A stretch of DNA of 64,000 bases from Brevundimonas sp. (GCF_029946145.1 NZ_JAQSDY010000027.1:496001-560000); one strand, 5' to 3'; shown: positions 35,325 through 44,580, numbered from the stretch's first letter. Numbers and translations: made by a program. Notes: generated by a model from the letters alone, not told the origin.

Positions 35325-37882
35325 CAGCCGACCACCAGATTGACGATACGATCCTTGACCACCACGACCTTCCTCACCGTCTGACCCTCCAGCCGCGCCT
35401 GCACATCGGCGTCGGCCATGACGATCGCCTCGACTTCGGCCGGTTCCAGGCCTCTGGCGACGCGGATTTCGCCGCGGCGCTTGCCGTTGACCTGGATCGG
35501 CAGGACCACCTCGTCGTCAGCCGCCAGGGCCGGGTCGAACTCCGGCCAGTGCGCGTCCAGCACCATCCCCTGTTCGCCGAGGCGCGTCCAGCATTCCTCG
35601 GCCAGGTGGGGGGTGAAGGGCGCGATCAGCCGGGTCAGGGCCGACAGGGCCTCGCGCCGCGCCGCGCCGCCGGCCTTGGGCGTGTCGCGGATGGTGGCGA
35701 TGAAGCCGTAGAGCTTGGCGATGGCCGAGTTGAAGCGGAAGGCGGCGACCCCTTCGGACACGGCCTTGATCGCCTTGTGGGTCTCACGGATCAGGGCGGC
35801 GTCGGCCTCGGGTTCGCCGGCGGCGTTCGGATCGAAGGCCTCGACCTCGGCCCAGACCCGCTGGACGAAGCGGCCGGCGCCCTCGACACCGCCGGGCGTC
35901 CACTGCACGTCCCGTTCGGGCGGACTGTCGGACAGGACGAACAGGCGGCCGGCGTCGACGCCATAGCCCTCGACGATCTCCTGCGGGGCGACGACGTTCT
36001 TCTTCGACTTCGACATCTTCTCGATGTCGCCGATGATCAGGCTCTCGCCGGTCGACAGCTGGCGGGCCGAGCGTTTTCCGGCCTGGTTGGTCAGTTCGAC
36101 GTCGGTGGGCTCGACCCAGGCGCCGTCGGCGCGGCGGTAGGTCTCGTGGACGACCATCCCTTGCGTGAACAGGCCGGCGAACGGCTCCCGCACCGACATC
36201 AGGCCGGCGTCGCTCAGGGCCCGGCTGATGAAGCGGGCATAGAGCAGGTGCAGGACGGCGTGCTCCACGCCGCCGATATACTGGTCGACGGGCAGCCATT
36301 TGTCGGCGGCGGCCCTGGAGATCGGCTCGGCGGCCGTCGGATCGGTGAAGCGGGCGAAATACCAGCTGGAGTCGACGAAGGTGTCGAGGGTGTCGGTCTC
36401 GCGCACCGCCTCGCCGCCGCAGGACGGGCAGGCGACGTGCTTCCAGGTCGGATGACGGTCCAGCGGGTTACCGGGGGTGTCGAAGGTCACGTCCCTGGGC
36501 AGTTCGACGGGCAGCTGCTCTGGGGGCACGCCCACGGGACCGCATCTGGAGCAGTGGATCACAGGGATGGGACATCCCCAGTACCGCTGGCGGCTGACAC
36601 CCCAGTCGCGCAGGCGATAGATGGTCGCCCCCTGGCCCTGACCGGCCGCCTCGATGCGGGCGATGGCCGCGGCCTTCGCCGGTTCGATCTCCATCCCGTC
36701 CAAGAAGTCGGACCGGAACAGGCGGCCGGGGCCCACATACGCTTCTGAATTCACGACGAAATCGTCGCCAGCGCCGTCGGGTCTCACGACCGGAATTACG
36801 GGCAGGCCGTATTTGCGGGCGAAGTCGAGGTCGCGCTGGTCATGGGCCGGGCAGCCGAAGATGGCGCCGGTGCCGTATTCCGACAGGATGAAGTTGGCGA
36901 TCCAGACGCTGACCTCGCGGCCGTCGAACGGATGGATGACCCTGAGGCCCGTGTCGAAGCCGATCTTTTCGGCCTGTTCAATCTCGGCCTGGGTCGAGCC
37001 GCCCTTGCGGCATTCGGCGACGAAGGCGGCGGCGGCGGGGTTGGCTTCGGCGATCTCGCGGGCGATCGGGTGATCCGGCGCCACGCCCATGAAGCTGGCC
37101 CCGAACAGGGTGTCGGGGCGGGTGGTGTAGATCTCAAGCCCGTCCGGCGCGGCGGCGGGCGCGTCACCGGCCCATTTCCACGTCATCTGCAGGCCCTTCG
37201 ACCGGCCGATCCAGTTCTCCTGCATCAGGCGGACCTTGTCGGGCCAGCGGCCTTCCAATTCCTTCAGCCCCTCGATCAGGTCGTCGGCATAGTCGGTGAT
37301 GCGCAGGAACCACTGGTTCAGCTTGCGCTTCTCGACCACCGCGCCCGAGCGCCAGCCGCGGCCGTCCACCACCTGCTCATTGGCCAGGACGGTGTTGTCG
37401 ACCGGGTCCCAGTTGACGACCGAGTCCTTGCGATAGACCAGGCCGCGCCTGAACAGCTCCAGGAACCAGGCCTGCTGTTTGCCATAGTAGGCCGGGTCGC
37501 AGGTGGCGAACTCGCGGGACCAGTCCAGCGACAGGCCCAGCAGCTTCAGCTGGTCGCGCATGGCGGCGATGTTGGACCAGGTCCAGTCGCCGGGGTGGAT
37601 GCCGCGCTCGATGGCCGCGTTCTCGGCCGGCAGCCCGAAGGCGTCCCAGCCCATGGGGTGCAGGACGTCGAAGCCCTGGGCCCGTTTCGAGCGGGCCACG
37701 ACGTCGCCCATGACGTAGTTGCGGGCGTGACCCATGTGGATGGCCCCTGACGGATAGGGGAACATCTCAAGCACATAGTATTTCGGCTTGCCGGTCCCCT
37801 CGGTGGGGGTGCGGAAGGCGTCGGCGGCCGCCCAGCGGGCCTGCTGGCGGGGTTCGGCGGTCTTGGGCTCGTATCGGGCCAC
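35324..37882 (-). CDS. leuS: Leucyl-tRNA synthetase
   Basis: 852 residues from a GTG start. Class I motifs: the HIGH equivalent in [15 protein letters not shown] (about residue 48) and KMSKS in [12 protein letters not shown] (about 620). The CP1 editing domain includes the threonine-rich [13 protein letters not shown] CxxC pair (CPSCGG) marks the zinc-ribbon insertion. C-terminal anticodon-binding and Leu-specific domains are present. A hairpin covers its ribosome-binding site. Confidence 0.97.
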   Translation of the reverse strand: MARYEPKTAEPRQQARWAAADAFRTPTEGTGKPKYYVLEMFPYPSGAIHMGHARNYVMGDVVARSKRAQGFDVLHPMGWDAFGLPAENAAIERGIHPGDWTWSNIAAMRDQLKLLGLSLDWSREFATCDPAYYGKQQAWFLELFRRGLVYRKDSVVNWDPVDNTVLANEQVVDGRGWRSGAVVEKRKLNQWFLRITDYADDLIEGLKELEGRWPDKVRLMQENWIGRSKGLQMTWKWAGDAPAAAPDGLEIYTTRPDTLFGASFMGVAPDHPIAREIAEANPAAAAFVAECRKGGSTQAEIEQAEKIGFDTGLRVIHPFDGREVSVWIANFILSEYGTGAIFGCPAHDQRDLDFARKYGLPVIPVVRPDGAGDDFVVNSEAYVGPGRLFRSDFLDGMEIEPAKAAAIARIEAAGQGQGATIYRLRDWGVSRQRYWGCPIPVIHCSRCGPVGVPPEQLPVELPRDVTFDTPGNPLDRHPTWKHVACPSCGGEAVRETDTLDTFVDSSWYFARFTDPTAAEPISRAAADKWLPVDQYIGGVEHAVLHLLYARFISRALSDAGLMSVREPFAGLFTQGMVVHETYRRADGAWVEPTDVELTNQAGKRSARQLSTGESLIIGDIEKMSKSKKNVVAPQEIVEGYGVDAGRLFVLSDSPPERDVQWTPGGVEGAGRFVQRVWAEVEAFDPNAAGEPEADAALIRETHKAIKAVSEGVAAFRFNSAIAKLYGFIATIRDTPKAGGAARREALSALTRLIAPFTPHLAEECWTRLGEQGMVLDAHWPEFDPALAADDEVVLPIQVNGKRRGEIRVARGLEPAEVEAIVMADADVQARLEGQTVRKVVVVKDRIVNLVVG

Positions 37883-37888
37883 GGGAAT

Positions 37889-37910
37889 CCTTCAGGGTCG
37901 CTCCTGAAGG
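37889..37910 (-). promoter_or_regulatory. Hairpin sequestering the leuS Shine-Dalgarno
   Basis: On the minus strand CCTTCAGG-AGCGAC-CCTGAAGG forms a perfect 8-bp stem whose 3' arm contains GAAGG, the only Shine-Dalgarno, 6 bases before the GTG. Folding would block initiation. Whether it is used for control is inference. Confidence 0.55.
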
Positions 37911-37945
37911 CGGGGCCAGAAGGAGGCGGTGGTCGTAGGGGAGGG

Positions 37946-38419
37946 TTAGCCGGCGTTCTGGAGGTTGAGCTGGCGCGCCTTGGTCAGGATGGCGTTTTCC
38001 AGATCGGTCTCGGTCTGTGCCGCCACACGGGCGCCGATCCAGGCGCCCGTCGCGTCGCGGACTTCCTTGGTCACCGTCACGTTCAGCGCATCGGCGCGAA
38101 GGCGGGTGTCGAGGATGAAGACCGTGGCCTTGAACCGCTCGTTCGGCGTCGCCGGGTCGGTGTACCAGTCGTAGTTGATGACGCCGCCCCAGGGATCGGC
38201 GTTGGCCAGGGGCATGAAGGCCATGGTGTCGAGGGTGGCGCGCCACAGATAGGCGTTGACGCCGATGCCGGCCTGGGCCGCGGCCGCCGACCGGGCGGGG
38301 GTGTTGCCGCCGCCGAATACGTCGCCCACGGTCGGTCCGAACGGACGGTCGGACGAGCAGCCGCTGAGCAGAACGCCCGAGGCGATAAGGGCGAACGACG
38401 CACCGCGAACCAGCACCAT
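37946..38419 (-). CDS. DUF3576 domain-containing lipoprotein
   Basis: 157 residues from the ATG at 38419. Signal ending in lipobox LLSGC, then the DUF3576 region (GIGVNAYLWRATLDTMAFMPLANADPWGGVI YDW-type start and RFKATVFILDTRLRADALNV). The family is limited to alphaproteobacteria and its function is unknown. The position between leuS and ntrZ agrees with the Caulobacter order I recall. Confidence 0.85.
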   Translation of the reverse strand: MVLVRGASFALIASGVLLSGCSSDRPFGPTVGDVFGGGNTPARSAAAAQAGIGVNAYLWRATLDTMAFMPLANADPWGGVINYDWYTDPATPNERFKATVFILDTRLRADALNVTVTKEVRDATGAWIGARVAAQTETDLENAILTKARQLNLQNAG

Positions 38420-38755
38420 CGAGAAACTCCATTCGATCGAGACGTGCGGCGGACCGGTTCCACCCACGCGCTGGCTCGCCCCAACGTGGGTCGCAGCCGA
38501 AGCGAGGCTCTATAACACGGCGAAAAGGGGCGATGACAAGGCGAAGAAGCGTCCGGAACCCAAGGATCGTGTCTCGCGCCGGGCATTCGCGCGTCGCGAG
38601 AGCCGGCGGGCCGTGACGCTCGCGCCACAGGAGTCTTCCAGAGTCATGCGGAACCCCTTTCCAGCGGCGCCGTTTCGTTGACCGGGCTGACCAGCGGTGT
38701 CTATCTGCTGGGAGAGATCACGACGGGATCCCCGTCGTGACGTGAAGGGCAGGAC
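38420..38755. other. 336-bp divergent gap between DUF3576 and ntrZ
   Basis: Contains the two divergent promoters. A CTATAAC stretch near 38510 could be part of the minus-strand promoter. The hairpin at 38718-38740 is the only strong structure. No credible ORF seen; the minus-strand ORF 38510-39094 is antisense to ntrZ. Confidence 0.5.
38718..38740 (+). promoter_or_regulatory. Perfect hairpin just upstream of ntrZ
   Basis: TCACGACGGG-ATC-CCCGTCGTGA, a 10-bp stem with a 3-base loop, ending 15 bases before the ntrZ ATG and 3 bases before its GAAGGGCAGG Shine-Dalgarno region. No T-tract, so more likely an operator or leader structure than a terminator. Confidence 0.5.
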
Positions 38756-39148
38756 ATGCGCAGCAAAAGCGCCGTCATCGCTGGACTGACCGCGGGGCTT
38801 GCGCTCCTGGCCGTGGCCGACGTCGCGTCGGCCCAGACCGACGCCCGCACGCGCGCGCCCGCCGTCTCCCTGACCGACGCCCAATCCGCCCGCGCCGCCG
38901 TCGGCCCGTCGCGCCTGCGCTTCACCGAGCGCGGCCGCTGGGGTCTGGATCTGAACCTGGGCCAGCCGGAAACCCGCGACAGCAATGTCGGCGACGTCGA
39001 GGCCGGAGCCTATTACCGCGTCAACCCGCGCCTGCGCGTCGGCGCCGCCGCCGGCCTGACCGAGGCCGACACCGATCCGGCCCGCGGCCCGCAAACCGAG
39101 CGCCGCCAGGCTGCGCGGTTCCGGCTGGAATCGATCTTCCGCTTCTGA
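38756..39148 (+). CDS. ntrZ: NtrZ family periplasmic regulatory protein
   Basis: 130 residues. Signal peptide with cleavage expected after DVASAQ; mature part GPSRLRFTERGRWGLDLNLG and AGAYYRVNPRLRVGAAAGL. This matches the small periplasmic NtrZ described in Caulobacter as an inhibitor of the NtrY sensor kinase, and it holds the same place near leuS and DUF3576. The C-terminal FRLESIFRF resembles a beta-barrel end, so a small barrel protein is the alternative. Confidence 0.8.
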   Translation: MRSKSAVIAGLTAGLALLAVADVASAQTDARTRAPAVSLTDAQSARAAVGPSRLRFTERGRWGLDLNLGQPETRDSNVGDVEAGAYYRVNPRLRVGAAAGLTEADTDPARGPQTERRQAARFRLESIFRF

Positions 39149-39154
39149 CGCCGG

Positions 39155-39796
39155 TCAGGCGCCGAACGCCGCCTGGATCGCCGATACCCCCGCCAGACCG
39201 CCCGCGCCCGAGCCAATGAGGCTTTGCGCGTTCTTCGCGTCGATCCCGCCGAGGGCGTAGACCGGACAGGCGGCTGACGCCGCCAGTGTCCGAAAAACCG
39301 TTAAATCGAGCGGCGCCCTGGCCGATGAGGCGCCTCCCGCCGCGAACAGTGGCGACAGGATGCGGGCGTGAAGGTGCGCGCTGTCGAGCGGGGAGCCCGC
39401 ATGGGCCGCGCCGGTGATCAGCCACTCCGGATGCGCTTCCGACAGGGGCCCGGCTTGATCCAGGGCGCGTTCGGGCAGGTGCAGGCCGTCCGCGCCGACC
39501 GCTTCGGCCAGATCGGCGTCCAGACCGATCAGAAGCCGAACGCCGGCCCTCGCCGTGACATCCCGCAGCCGCAGGGCGGCGCCCAGGGCGTCCGCCTGAC
39601 CGAAATGACGGAACACCACCGCCGCCCCGGCCGGCAGCCGCGCCGCCGTTTCCCACGGGCGGGGCGTACGGATCGGGTCGGTAAAGAACAACAGCGGCGG
39701 CAGTGCCCGTGGCGCCCGCGCCCGGCTGACTTTCGCGGCGTCGCGTGCGAGGACACGGGCCACCTCCCACAGGGTTTCGGCGTCCGAGCGGTTCAT
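39155..39796 (-). CDS. Thiamine-phosphate synthase (ThiE/TenI) family protein
   Basis: 213 residues from the ATG at 39796; the 386-residue track ORF is an antisense extension through the YggS gene. TIM-barrel features: LLFFTDPIRTPRPWE, VVFRHFGQADALG, GLHLPE, ITGAAHA and the phosphate-loop YALGGIDAKNAQSLIGSGAGG. The lysine and Asp residues of active ThiE are only partly kept, so it may be a TenI-like relative. Its start overlaps the divergent YggS start. No TPP riboswitch is seen. Confidence 0.8.
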   Translation of the reverse strand: MNRSDAETLWEVARVLARDAAKVSRARAPRALPPLLFFTDPIRTPRPWETAARLPAGAAVVFRHFGQADALGAALRLRDVTARAGVRLLIGLDADLAEAVGADGLHLPERALDQAGPLSEAHPEWLITGAAHAGSPLDSAHLHARILSPLFAAGGASSARAPLDLTVFRTLAASAACPVYALGGIDAKNAQSLIGSGAGGLAGVSAIQAAFGA

Positions 39797-40511
39797 GGCT
39801 TCCTCATCCCCCGATCCTGCCGACGCGTCCAGCATCGCCGGCCGCCTGGCCGCGCTCCGGCGGCGGATAGGGCAGGCTTGCGAGACGGCTGCGCGCGGGT
39901 CCGACAGCGTCGTCCTGACCGCAGTGACCAAGACCCAGCCGCCCGAGGCGATCGACGCCATTCTGGCCGCCGGCCAGCGGGTGTTCGGCGAGAACCGGGT
40001 GCAGGAGGCGCAGGCGCGGTGGGCTGGGCGCCGCGCTGCCGTTGCTGATCTCGAACTGCGCCTGATCGGGCCTTTGCAGACCAACAAGGTCCCGGACGCC
40101 CTCGCCCTGTTCGACGTTATCGAGACGCTGGACCGGCCCCGCCTGGCGGAAGCCCTCGCTATCGCCGCCGGCAAGGCCGGCAAGACGCCGCGGGTGCTGG
40201 TCCAGGTCAACACCGGAGCCGAGCCGCAGAAGGCCGGCGTCCTGCCGGAAGAGGCCGACGCCCTGATCGCTCTGGCGCGGTCGCTGGGGCTGACGGTCGA
40301 GGGGTTGATGTGCATTCCGCCTGTGGATGACGCGCCCGATCACCATTTTGTCTTGCTGGGAGACATCGCCCGCCGCAACGGGCTGGACGTCCTGTCGATG
40401 GGGATGAGCGGCGACTATGAGACCGCGATCCGCCTCGGTGCGACCCATGTCCGAGTCGGTTGGGCGTTGTTCGGGGAACGAAACACCCCTCAAACGGCCT
40501 CTATCGATTGA
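39795..40511 (+). CDS. YggS/PLPBP family pyridoxal-phosphate homeostasis protein
   Basis: 238 residues. PLP lysine in VVLTAVTKTQPPEAI, then VFGENRVQEAQARW, LRLIGPLQTNKV, VLVQVNTGAEPQKAGV and the phosphate-binding SMGMSGDYETAIRLGATHVRVG, all classic YggS motifs. It is a non-enzymatic PLP carrier that balances B6 vitamers. The ATG at 39795 shares bases with the divergent ThiE-like start. Confidence 0.94.
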   Translation: MASSSPDPADASSIAGRLAALRRRIGQACETAARGSDSVVLTAVTKTQPPEAIDAILAAGQRVFGENRVQEAQARWAGRRAAVADLELRLIGPLQTNKVPDALALFDVIETLDRPRLAEALAIAAGKAGKTPRVLVQVNTGAEPQKAGVLPEEADALIALARSLGLTVEGLMCIPPVDDAPDHHFVLLGDIARRNGLDVLSMGMSGDYETAIRLGATHVRVGWALFGERNTPQTASID

Positions 40512-40573
40512 AAACCGCTCCGCTTCGGGTCCTGCCCTTGGCGGAACGGGCAACGCTCGCCATTCTGGTATCC

Positions 40574-41260
40574 ATGCCCGCACCCAAGACCATCCTGATC
40601 ATCGACGACGACGACGACCTGCGCGAGGCGCTGGCCGAACAACTGGCCCTGCACGAGGCTTTCCGGCCGGTGCAGGCCTCGACCGCCGCCGAAGGGGTGC
40701 GGATGGGCCGCGAGGTGCGGGCCGACCTGATCCTGCTGGACGTCGACCTGCCCGACATGGACGGGCGCGAGGCCTGCCGTCTGCTGCGCAAGGACGGCGT
40801 CTCGACCCCCATCATCATGCTGACGGGCCAGTCGTCTGATTCCGACACCGTTCTGGGGCTGGAGTCGGGGGCCAACGACTATGTCACCAAGCCCTTCCGC
40901 TTCGCCGTCCTGCTGGCCCGCATCCGGGCCCATCTGCGTAGCCATGAACAATCCGAGGACGCCGTATTCCGCATCGGCCCCTATGAGTTCCGGCCCGCCG
41001 CCAAGGTCCTGGTCGACGACAAGGCGCGCAAGGTGCGGTTGACCGAGAAGGAAACCAGCATCCTCAAATACCTCTATCGCGCCGGGGCCAAGGCCGTGTC
41101 GCGCGAGGAGCTGCTGACCGAGGTCTGGGGCTATAACGCCGGGGTCACGACCCATACGCTGGAAACCCACATCTACCGCCTGCGCCAGAAGATCGAGCCC
41201 GAGCCGGGCCAGGCGCGCCTGCTGCTGACCGACGCGGGCGGGTACCGTCTGCAGCCCTAG
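40574..41260 (+). CDS. cenR: OmpR/PhoB-type response regulator, CenR-like
   Basis: 228 residues from the ATG at 40574. Receiver domain: acidic pocket IIDDDDDLRE, phospho-Asp in LILLDVDLPDMDG (about 57), Lys in YVTKPFR (about 107). Winged-helix effector at about 125-228 (LTEKETSILKYLYRAGAKAVSREELL; THTLETHIYRLRQKIE). The sequence and the position two genes from ntrZ match CenR, the essential envelope regulator of Caulobacter, whose kinase CenK is encoded elsewhere. Confidence 0.85.
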   Translation: MPAPKTILIIDDDDDLREALAEQLALHEAFRPVQASTAAEGVRMGREVRADLILLDVDLPDMDGREACRLLRKDGVSTPIIMLTGQSSDSDTVLGLESGANDYVTKPFRFAVLLARIRAHLRSHEQSEDAVFRIGPYEFRPAAKVLVDDKARKVRLTEKETSILKYLYRAGAKAVSREELLTEVWGYNAGVTTHTLETHIYRLRQKIEPEPGQARLLLTDAGGYRLQP

Positions 41261-42099
41261 CCGGGCCGCCACTCACTGAGCACCGAACCTGTCGCGCCGT
41301 CCTCGAAGGCGATGCGATCCACGGTCGCGCCCACGACGCAGGCGGGCGGCCGATCGGGTGCGATGACCCTGCAGCGGATCACCCGCCCGTCGGCCCAGCC
41401 GGTCAGGCGGCCTTCCAGAACCAGCCGGTACCCCTGGGCGGGGGTTGCCACGGGCTGCTCGCCCTCGGCCCGAACCACGTAGGTGAAGTCGCGGTCGCCC
41501 GACCGTCCCAGCCGCGAGGCACCAGCCGGGCGAACCATGACCAGACCCGCCACCCGGGCCGGGAGCGGGACAGCCGGAGCGCCGGGCGTGCGGATGGTTC
41601 GGGCAGGGCAGGCCTCGGACCGCATCCATGGCTGGTTGATCCAGACGCCCGACAAGGCCTCGAACCCGTCGGGCGGGGGGCCGGAGACGTCGCCCCCGGT
41701 CCAGTCGGCCAGGGACAGGGTCAGGCGGATCGACCGCCCGTCGGCGGAGGCGACCCAACCGGGGGCGCCGTCCGTGGTCGAGGGCGCGCCCGGGAGGCCC
41801 GGTTCCGGGCCGAAACAGCCGAACGCCATCTTCAGGGTGAAGGTGCGGCCGGCCAGGGCGTCGGGCCCGGCGGGCGCGATGCCCGCCGCGGCGTCGGAGG
41901 CGGCGGCGTCGATGGCGGAGAGAATGGCGGCCCTGTCCAGCGCCGGCGAGGGCGGCGCGGGCGCGGGCGCGGGGGTTGCGGGTTCGGGCGACGCAGGCTC
42001 GGCTGGTCCGGACCGGTCGCAGCCGGCGGCGATGCATCCCATCAGGACGAGCGCCGCCGTGGTTCGCCGCGCGCTATTCACTGTCGCCTCTGAAACCAT
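41257..42099 (-). CDS. Hypothetical lipoprotein
   Basis: 280 residues. Signal ending in a CIAAGC lipobox, then a Pro/Ala-rich linker (about 30-55) and a folded domain with cysteines (MAFGCFGPEPG, RSEACPART, IRCRVIA, PPACVVG) that could form disulfides in the periplasm. I do not recognise the family. It converges on cenR with the two TAG stops sharing CTAG. Confidence 0.72.
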   Translation of the reverse strand: MVSEATVNSARRTTAALVLMGCIAAGCDRSGPAEPASPEPATPAPAPAPPSPALDRAAILSAIDAAASDAAAGIAPAGPDALAGRTFTLKMAFGCFGPEPGLPGAPSTTDGAPGWVASADGRSIRLTLSLADWTGGDVSGPPPDGFEALSGVWINQPWMRSEACPARTIRTPGAPAVPLPARVAGLVMVRPAGASRLGRSGDRDFTYVVRAEGEQPVATPAQGYRLVLEGRLTGWADGRVIRCRVIAPDRPPACVVGATVDRIAFEDGATGSVLSEWRPG

Positions 42100-42188
42100 G
42101 GAACAAGCCTAGCATATCGTCCGCTTGGACAGGGGGCGCTCCTGTGCGGGGCTCCTTTCAGAAAGCCGCAGGGGGGCCGCGCCGTTCC

Positions 42189-43598
42189 ATGACCTTCGAT
42201 CAGATCGCGGCCCTGGTGGTCCTGACGGCGGTGGTCGGCGTGCTGGTCCACGGTCGGGTGCGGGCCGATGTCGTGGCCCTGTCGGGAGCCGCGGCCCTGC
42301 TGCTGCTGGGCGTGGTGCGCCCGGTGGAGGTTCAGGGCGCCTTCGCCAGTCCCGCGGTTATCGCCCTGGCCGGCCTGTTCGTCATCGCCTACGCCATAGA
42401 GCTGTCCGGCCTGCTGGGACTGATGATCCGGCAGGCGACAAAGCTGGCGGCGCGCGTCGGAGCGATCGGGGTCTGGGCCGTGATCGGCATGTGCGGCGTG
42501 CTCGGCGGTTTTCTCAACAATACGCCGGTGGTGGTGCTGGCGGCGCCGGTGATCCGCGACGTCGCCCAGTCGCTGAGGCTGTCGCCCAAACGCTTTCTGA
42601 TGCCGCTCAGCCACGTCTCGGTGCTGGGCGGGCTGATGACCCTGATCGGCACCTCGACCAATCTGCTTGTCAACGACATGGCCCGCAATGCCGGCCAGCC
42701 CGTGTTCAGCCTGTTCGAGATCACGCCCGTCGGCCTCAGCATCGCCGTCGTCGGCGGCCTGTGGCTGTATTTCGTCGGCGCGCGCCAGCTGGGGCGCAGC
42801 GTGGAGGCCGACGAAGCGGAACAGGCGCGGTTGGCCGAGATGGAAGAGGCCCGGCGCCAGGCGGCCGAAGCCGTCATGGCGAAGCGGCGACGGCTCCTGC
42901 CATTCAACCTGCCGCGCCTGGGCGAGGCGCGCACCAACGAGGACGGCTCCGGCGACGCTCACCTGGGGGACGTGGCCCTGTTCGGGGCGGCCGACCGGCC
43001 CTTCGACCTGCGCCGCGCCCTGATCGCGCTCGGGGTGTTCGTGGCGGTGGTCGCGGCCGCGGGGCTTGGCCTGGCTCCGATCGCCGCGGCGGCCTTCGCC
43101 GGGGCCGTCGCCCTGATCCTGCTCAAGGTCATCACGCCCGAGGAGGCCTATGCCGGACTGCGTCCCGAGATCCTGCTGCTGATCGCCGGCATGGTGGTGG
43201 TCGGGGTCGCCATCGAGGTCACCGGCCTGGCCGCGATCGGGGCCGAGATGCTGATCGGGGTGATCCGTCCGTACGGGCCGCTGGTCGCCCTGATCATCCT
43301 GTACGGGGTGACCCTGTTCGCTACGGAACTGCTGTCCAACGCCACGGTGGCGGTGCTGATCACCCCGATCGCGGTGGCACTGGCCGAAAGCTTCGGGGTC
43401 GATCCCCGGCCGTTCCTCGTCTGCGTGATGATGGCGGCCTCGGCGGCCTTCGCCACGCCGTTCGGCTATCAGACCAATGTACTGGTCTTCCAGATGGGCA
43501 ATTACAGCTACATGGATTTCGTGCGGGTGGGCGTGCCGCTAAACCTGATCACCTGGGCGGCGGCCATGATCGCGATCCCGATCTTCTTCCCCTTCTAG
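42189..43598 (+). CDS. SLC13/DASS family permease
   Basis: 469 residues from the ATG at 42189 (MTFDQIAALVVLTAVVG). About 11 membrane segments. The paired substrate and sodium motifs of the DASS fold are visible: FLNNTPVVVLAAPVI with GTSTNLLVNDMA in the first half, and LLSNATVAVLITPIA with TPFGYQTNVLV in the second. The roughly 70-residue charged middle loop replaces the TrkA-C domains seen in longer homologues. Substrate (dicarboxylate, sulfate or other anion) cannot be told. Confidence 0.87.
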   Translation: MTFDQIAALVVLTAVVGVLVHGRVRADVVALSGAAALLLLGVVRPVEVQGAFASPAVIALAGLFVIAYAIELSGLLGLMIRQATKLAARVGAIGVWAVIGMCGVLGGFLNNTPVVVLAAPVIRDVAQSLRLSPKRFLMPLSHVSVLGGLMTLIGTSTNLLVNDMARNAGQPVFSLFEITPVGLSIAVVGGLWLYFVGARQLGRSVEADEAEQARLAEMEEARRQAAEAVMAKRRRLLPFNLPRLGEARTNEDGSGDAHLGDVALFGAADRPFDLRRALIALGVFVAVVAAAGLGLAPIAAAAFAGAVALILLKVITPEEAYAGLRPEILLLIAGMVVVGVAIEVTGLAAIGAEMLIGVIRPYGPLVALIILYGVTLFATELLSNATVAVLITPIAVALAESFGVDPRPFLVCVMMAASAAFATPFGYQTNVLVFQMGNYSYMDFVRVGVPLNLITWAAAMIAIPIFFPF

Positions 43599-44389
43599 AC
43601 CGCCAGATCGACCGTGACCGGGGCGTGGTCGCTGGGCTGGGTCCATTCGCGGACGGTGTCGTGGATGCGGGCCGTGCCGGGCGCTGCCGCCGGGGTCAGG
43701 CCGGGCGAGGTCCAGATGTGGTCGAGGCGCAGGCCGCGGTTCGACTTGCGGAAGTCGGCGGCGCGATAGCTCCACCAGCTGGCCAGCTTCTGCGGCTCGG
43801 GAATCTGGTCGCGTACGACGTCAGCGAAGCCGCCTGCTTCCTGGAGGCGGCGCAGGGTCTCGACCTCCAGCGGCGTGTGGCTGACGATTTTCGACATATA
43901 GCGGTGGTTCCAGACGTCATTCTCGCCCGGGGCGATGTTGAAATCCCCTGCCAGCAGCAGGGGCCGCTGCTTGTCGCGGCCCGCCATCTCGGCGGTCAGA
44001 CGCTCGTAGAAGTCCATCTTGTGATCGAATTTCGGGTTCACCGCCCGGTCCGGCGTGTCGCCGCCGGCGGGGATGTAGAAATTCTGGATCTCGACGCCGT
44101 CGACCATGGCCGAGACGCAGCGGGCGTGCCCCTCACGGCAGACGTCCAGCCTGGGAGCCTCGGCGATCGGCTTGCGGCTGGCGATGGCGACGCCGTGCCA
44201 GCCCTTCTGGCCGCCGATCTTCAGGTGGGGCATGCCCATGGCCTCGAAGGCCGCCCGGGGGAACTGGTCCTCGAGGCATTTGATCTCCTGCAGGCACAGG
44301 ACGTCGGTTCCGCTCTCCTCGACGAAGCGGGCGACCTGGTCGATGCGCAGGCGGACGGAGTTGATGTTCCAGGTGGCGATGCGAAGCAT
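43595..44389 (-). CDS. xthA: Exodeoxyribonuclease III
   Basis: 264 residues from the ATG at 44389 (MLRIATWNINSVR). EEP-nuclease motifs: LCLQEIKCLEDQFP with the metal Glu, IQNFYIPAGGD, LLAGDFNIAPGENDVWN, and the ending GLRLDHIWTSPGL ... SDHAPVTVDL with the catalytic His. AP endonuclease and 3'-5' exonuclease of base-excision repair. Converges on the permease with the stops overlapping in CTAG. Confidence 0.95.
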   Translation of the reverse strand: MLRIATWNINSVRLRIDQVARFVEESGTDVLCLQEIKCLEDQFPRAAFEAMGMPHLKIGGQKGWHGVAIASRKPIAEAPRLDVCREGHARCVSAMVDGVEIQNFYIPAGGDTPDRAVNPKFDHKMDFYERLTAEMAGRDKQRPLLLAGDFNIAPGENDVWNHRYMSKIVSHTPLEVETLRRLQEAGGFADVVRDQIPEPQKLASWWSYRAADFRKSNRGLRLDHIWTSPGLTPAAAPGTARIHDTVREWTQPSDHAPVTVDLAV

Positions 44390-44407
44390 GGTGAAGGCTC
44401 TAGCATC

Positions 44408-44551
44408 TTTGTCGGGCCGCGGTCGCCGGACGCTTTGGGCGCTATCGCTCGCCGCGCGGCGGCTCGCTGCTTGAGCGCGGAACGCGCGCGAAGCGCCAGG
44501 CCGCGTCGGGTCGGGAGGTCCCGAAGCGTCCGGCGACCGCGGCCCGACAAA
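44408..44551. repeat. Repeat C copy 2 with perfect 28-bp terminal inverted repeats, enclosing repeat D copy 2
   Basis: Left arm 44408-44435 (TTTGTCGGGCCGCGGTCGCC and on) is the exact complement of 44524-44551. The loop holds the inverted copy of repeat D (44439-44478) and the shared C core CAGGCCGCGTCGGGTCGGGA. It lies upstream of xthA; its right arm merges with the terminator at 44549. Confidence 0.82.
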
Positions 44552-44580
44552 AAAGCGCCCGATCGGGGGGATCGGGCGCT
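44549..44580 (-). terminator. Strong intrinsic terminator downstream of lolA
   Basis: Minus strand: AGCGCCCGATC-CCCCC-GATCGGGCGCT followed by TTTTTT, an 11-bp stem and U-tract. It is 120 bases beyond the lolA stop. The 44581-44702 gap also holds a TTGACATTTTTTCAAGT sequence on the minus strand. Confidence 0.88.

Noticed and set aside
39797-40315. N-terminal extension of the ThiE-like ORF
   Set aside because: It is antisense to the YggS gene and has no ThiE features before residue 1 of the shorter form.
39796-40573. TPP riboswitch for the ThiE-like gene
   Set aside because: Upstream DNA is YggS coding sequence and has no CTGAGA...ACCTGA thi-box elements that I can see.
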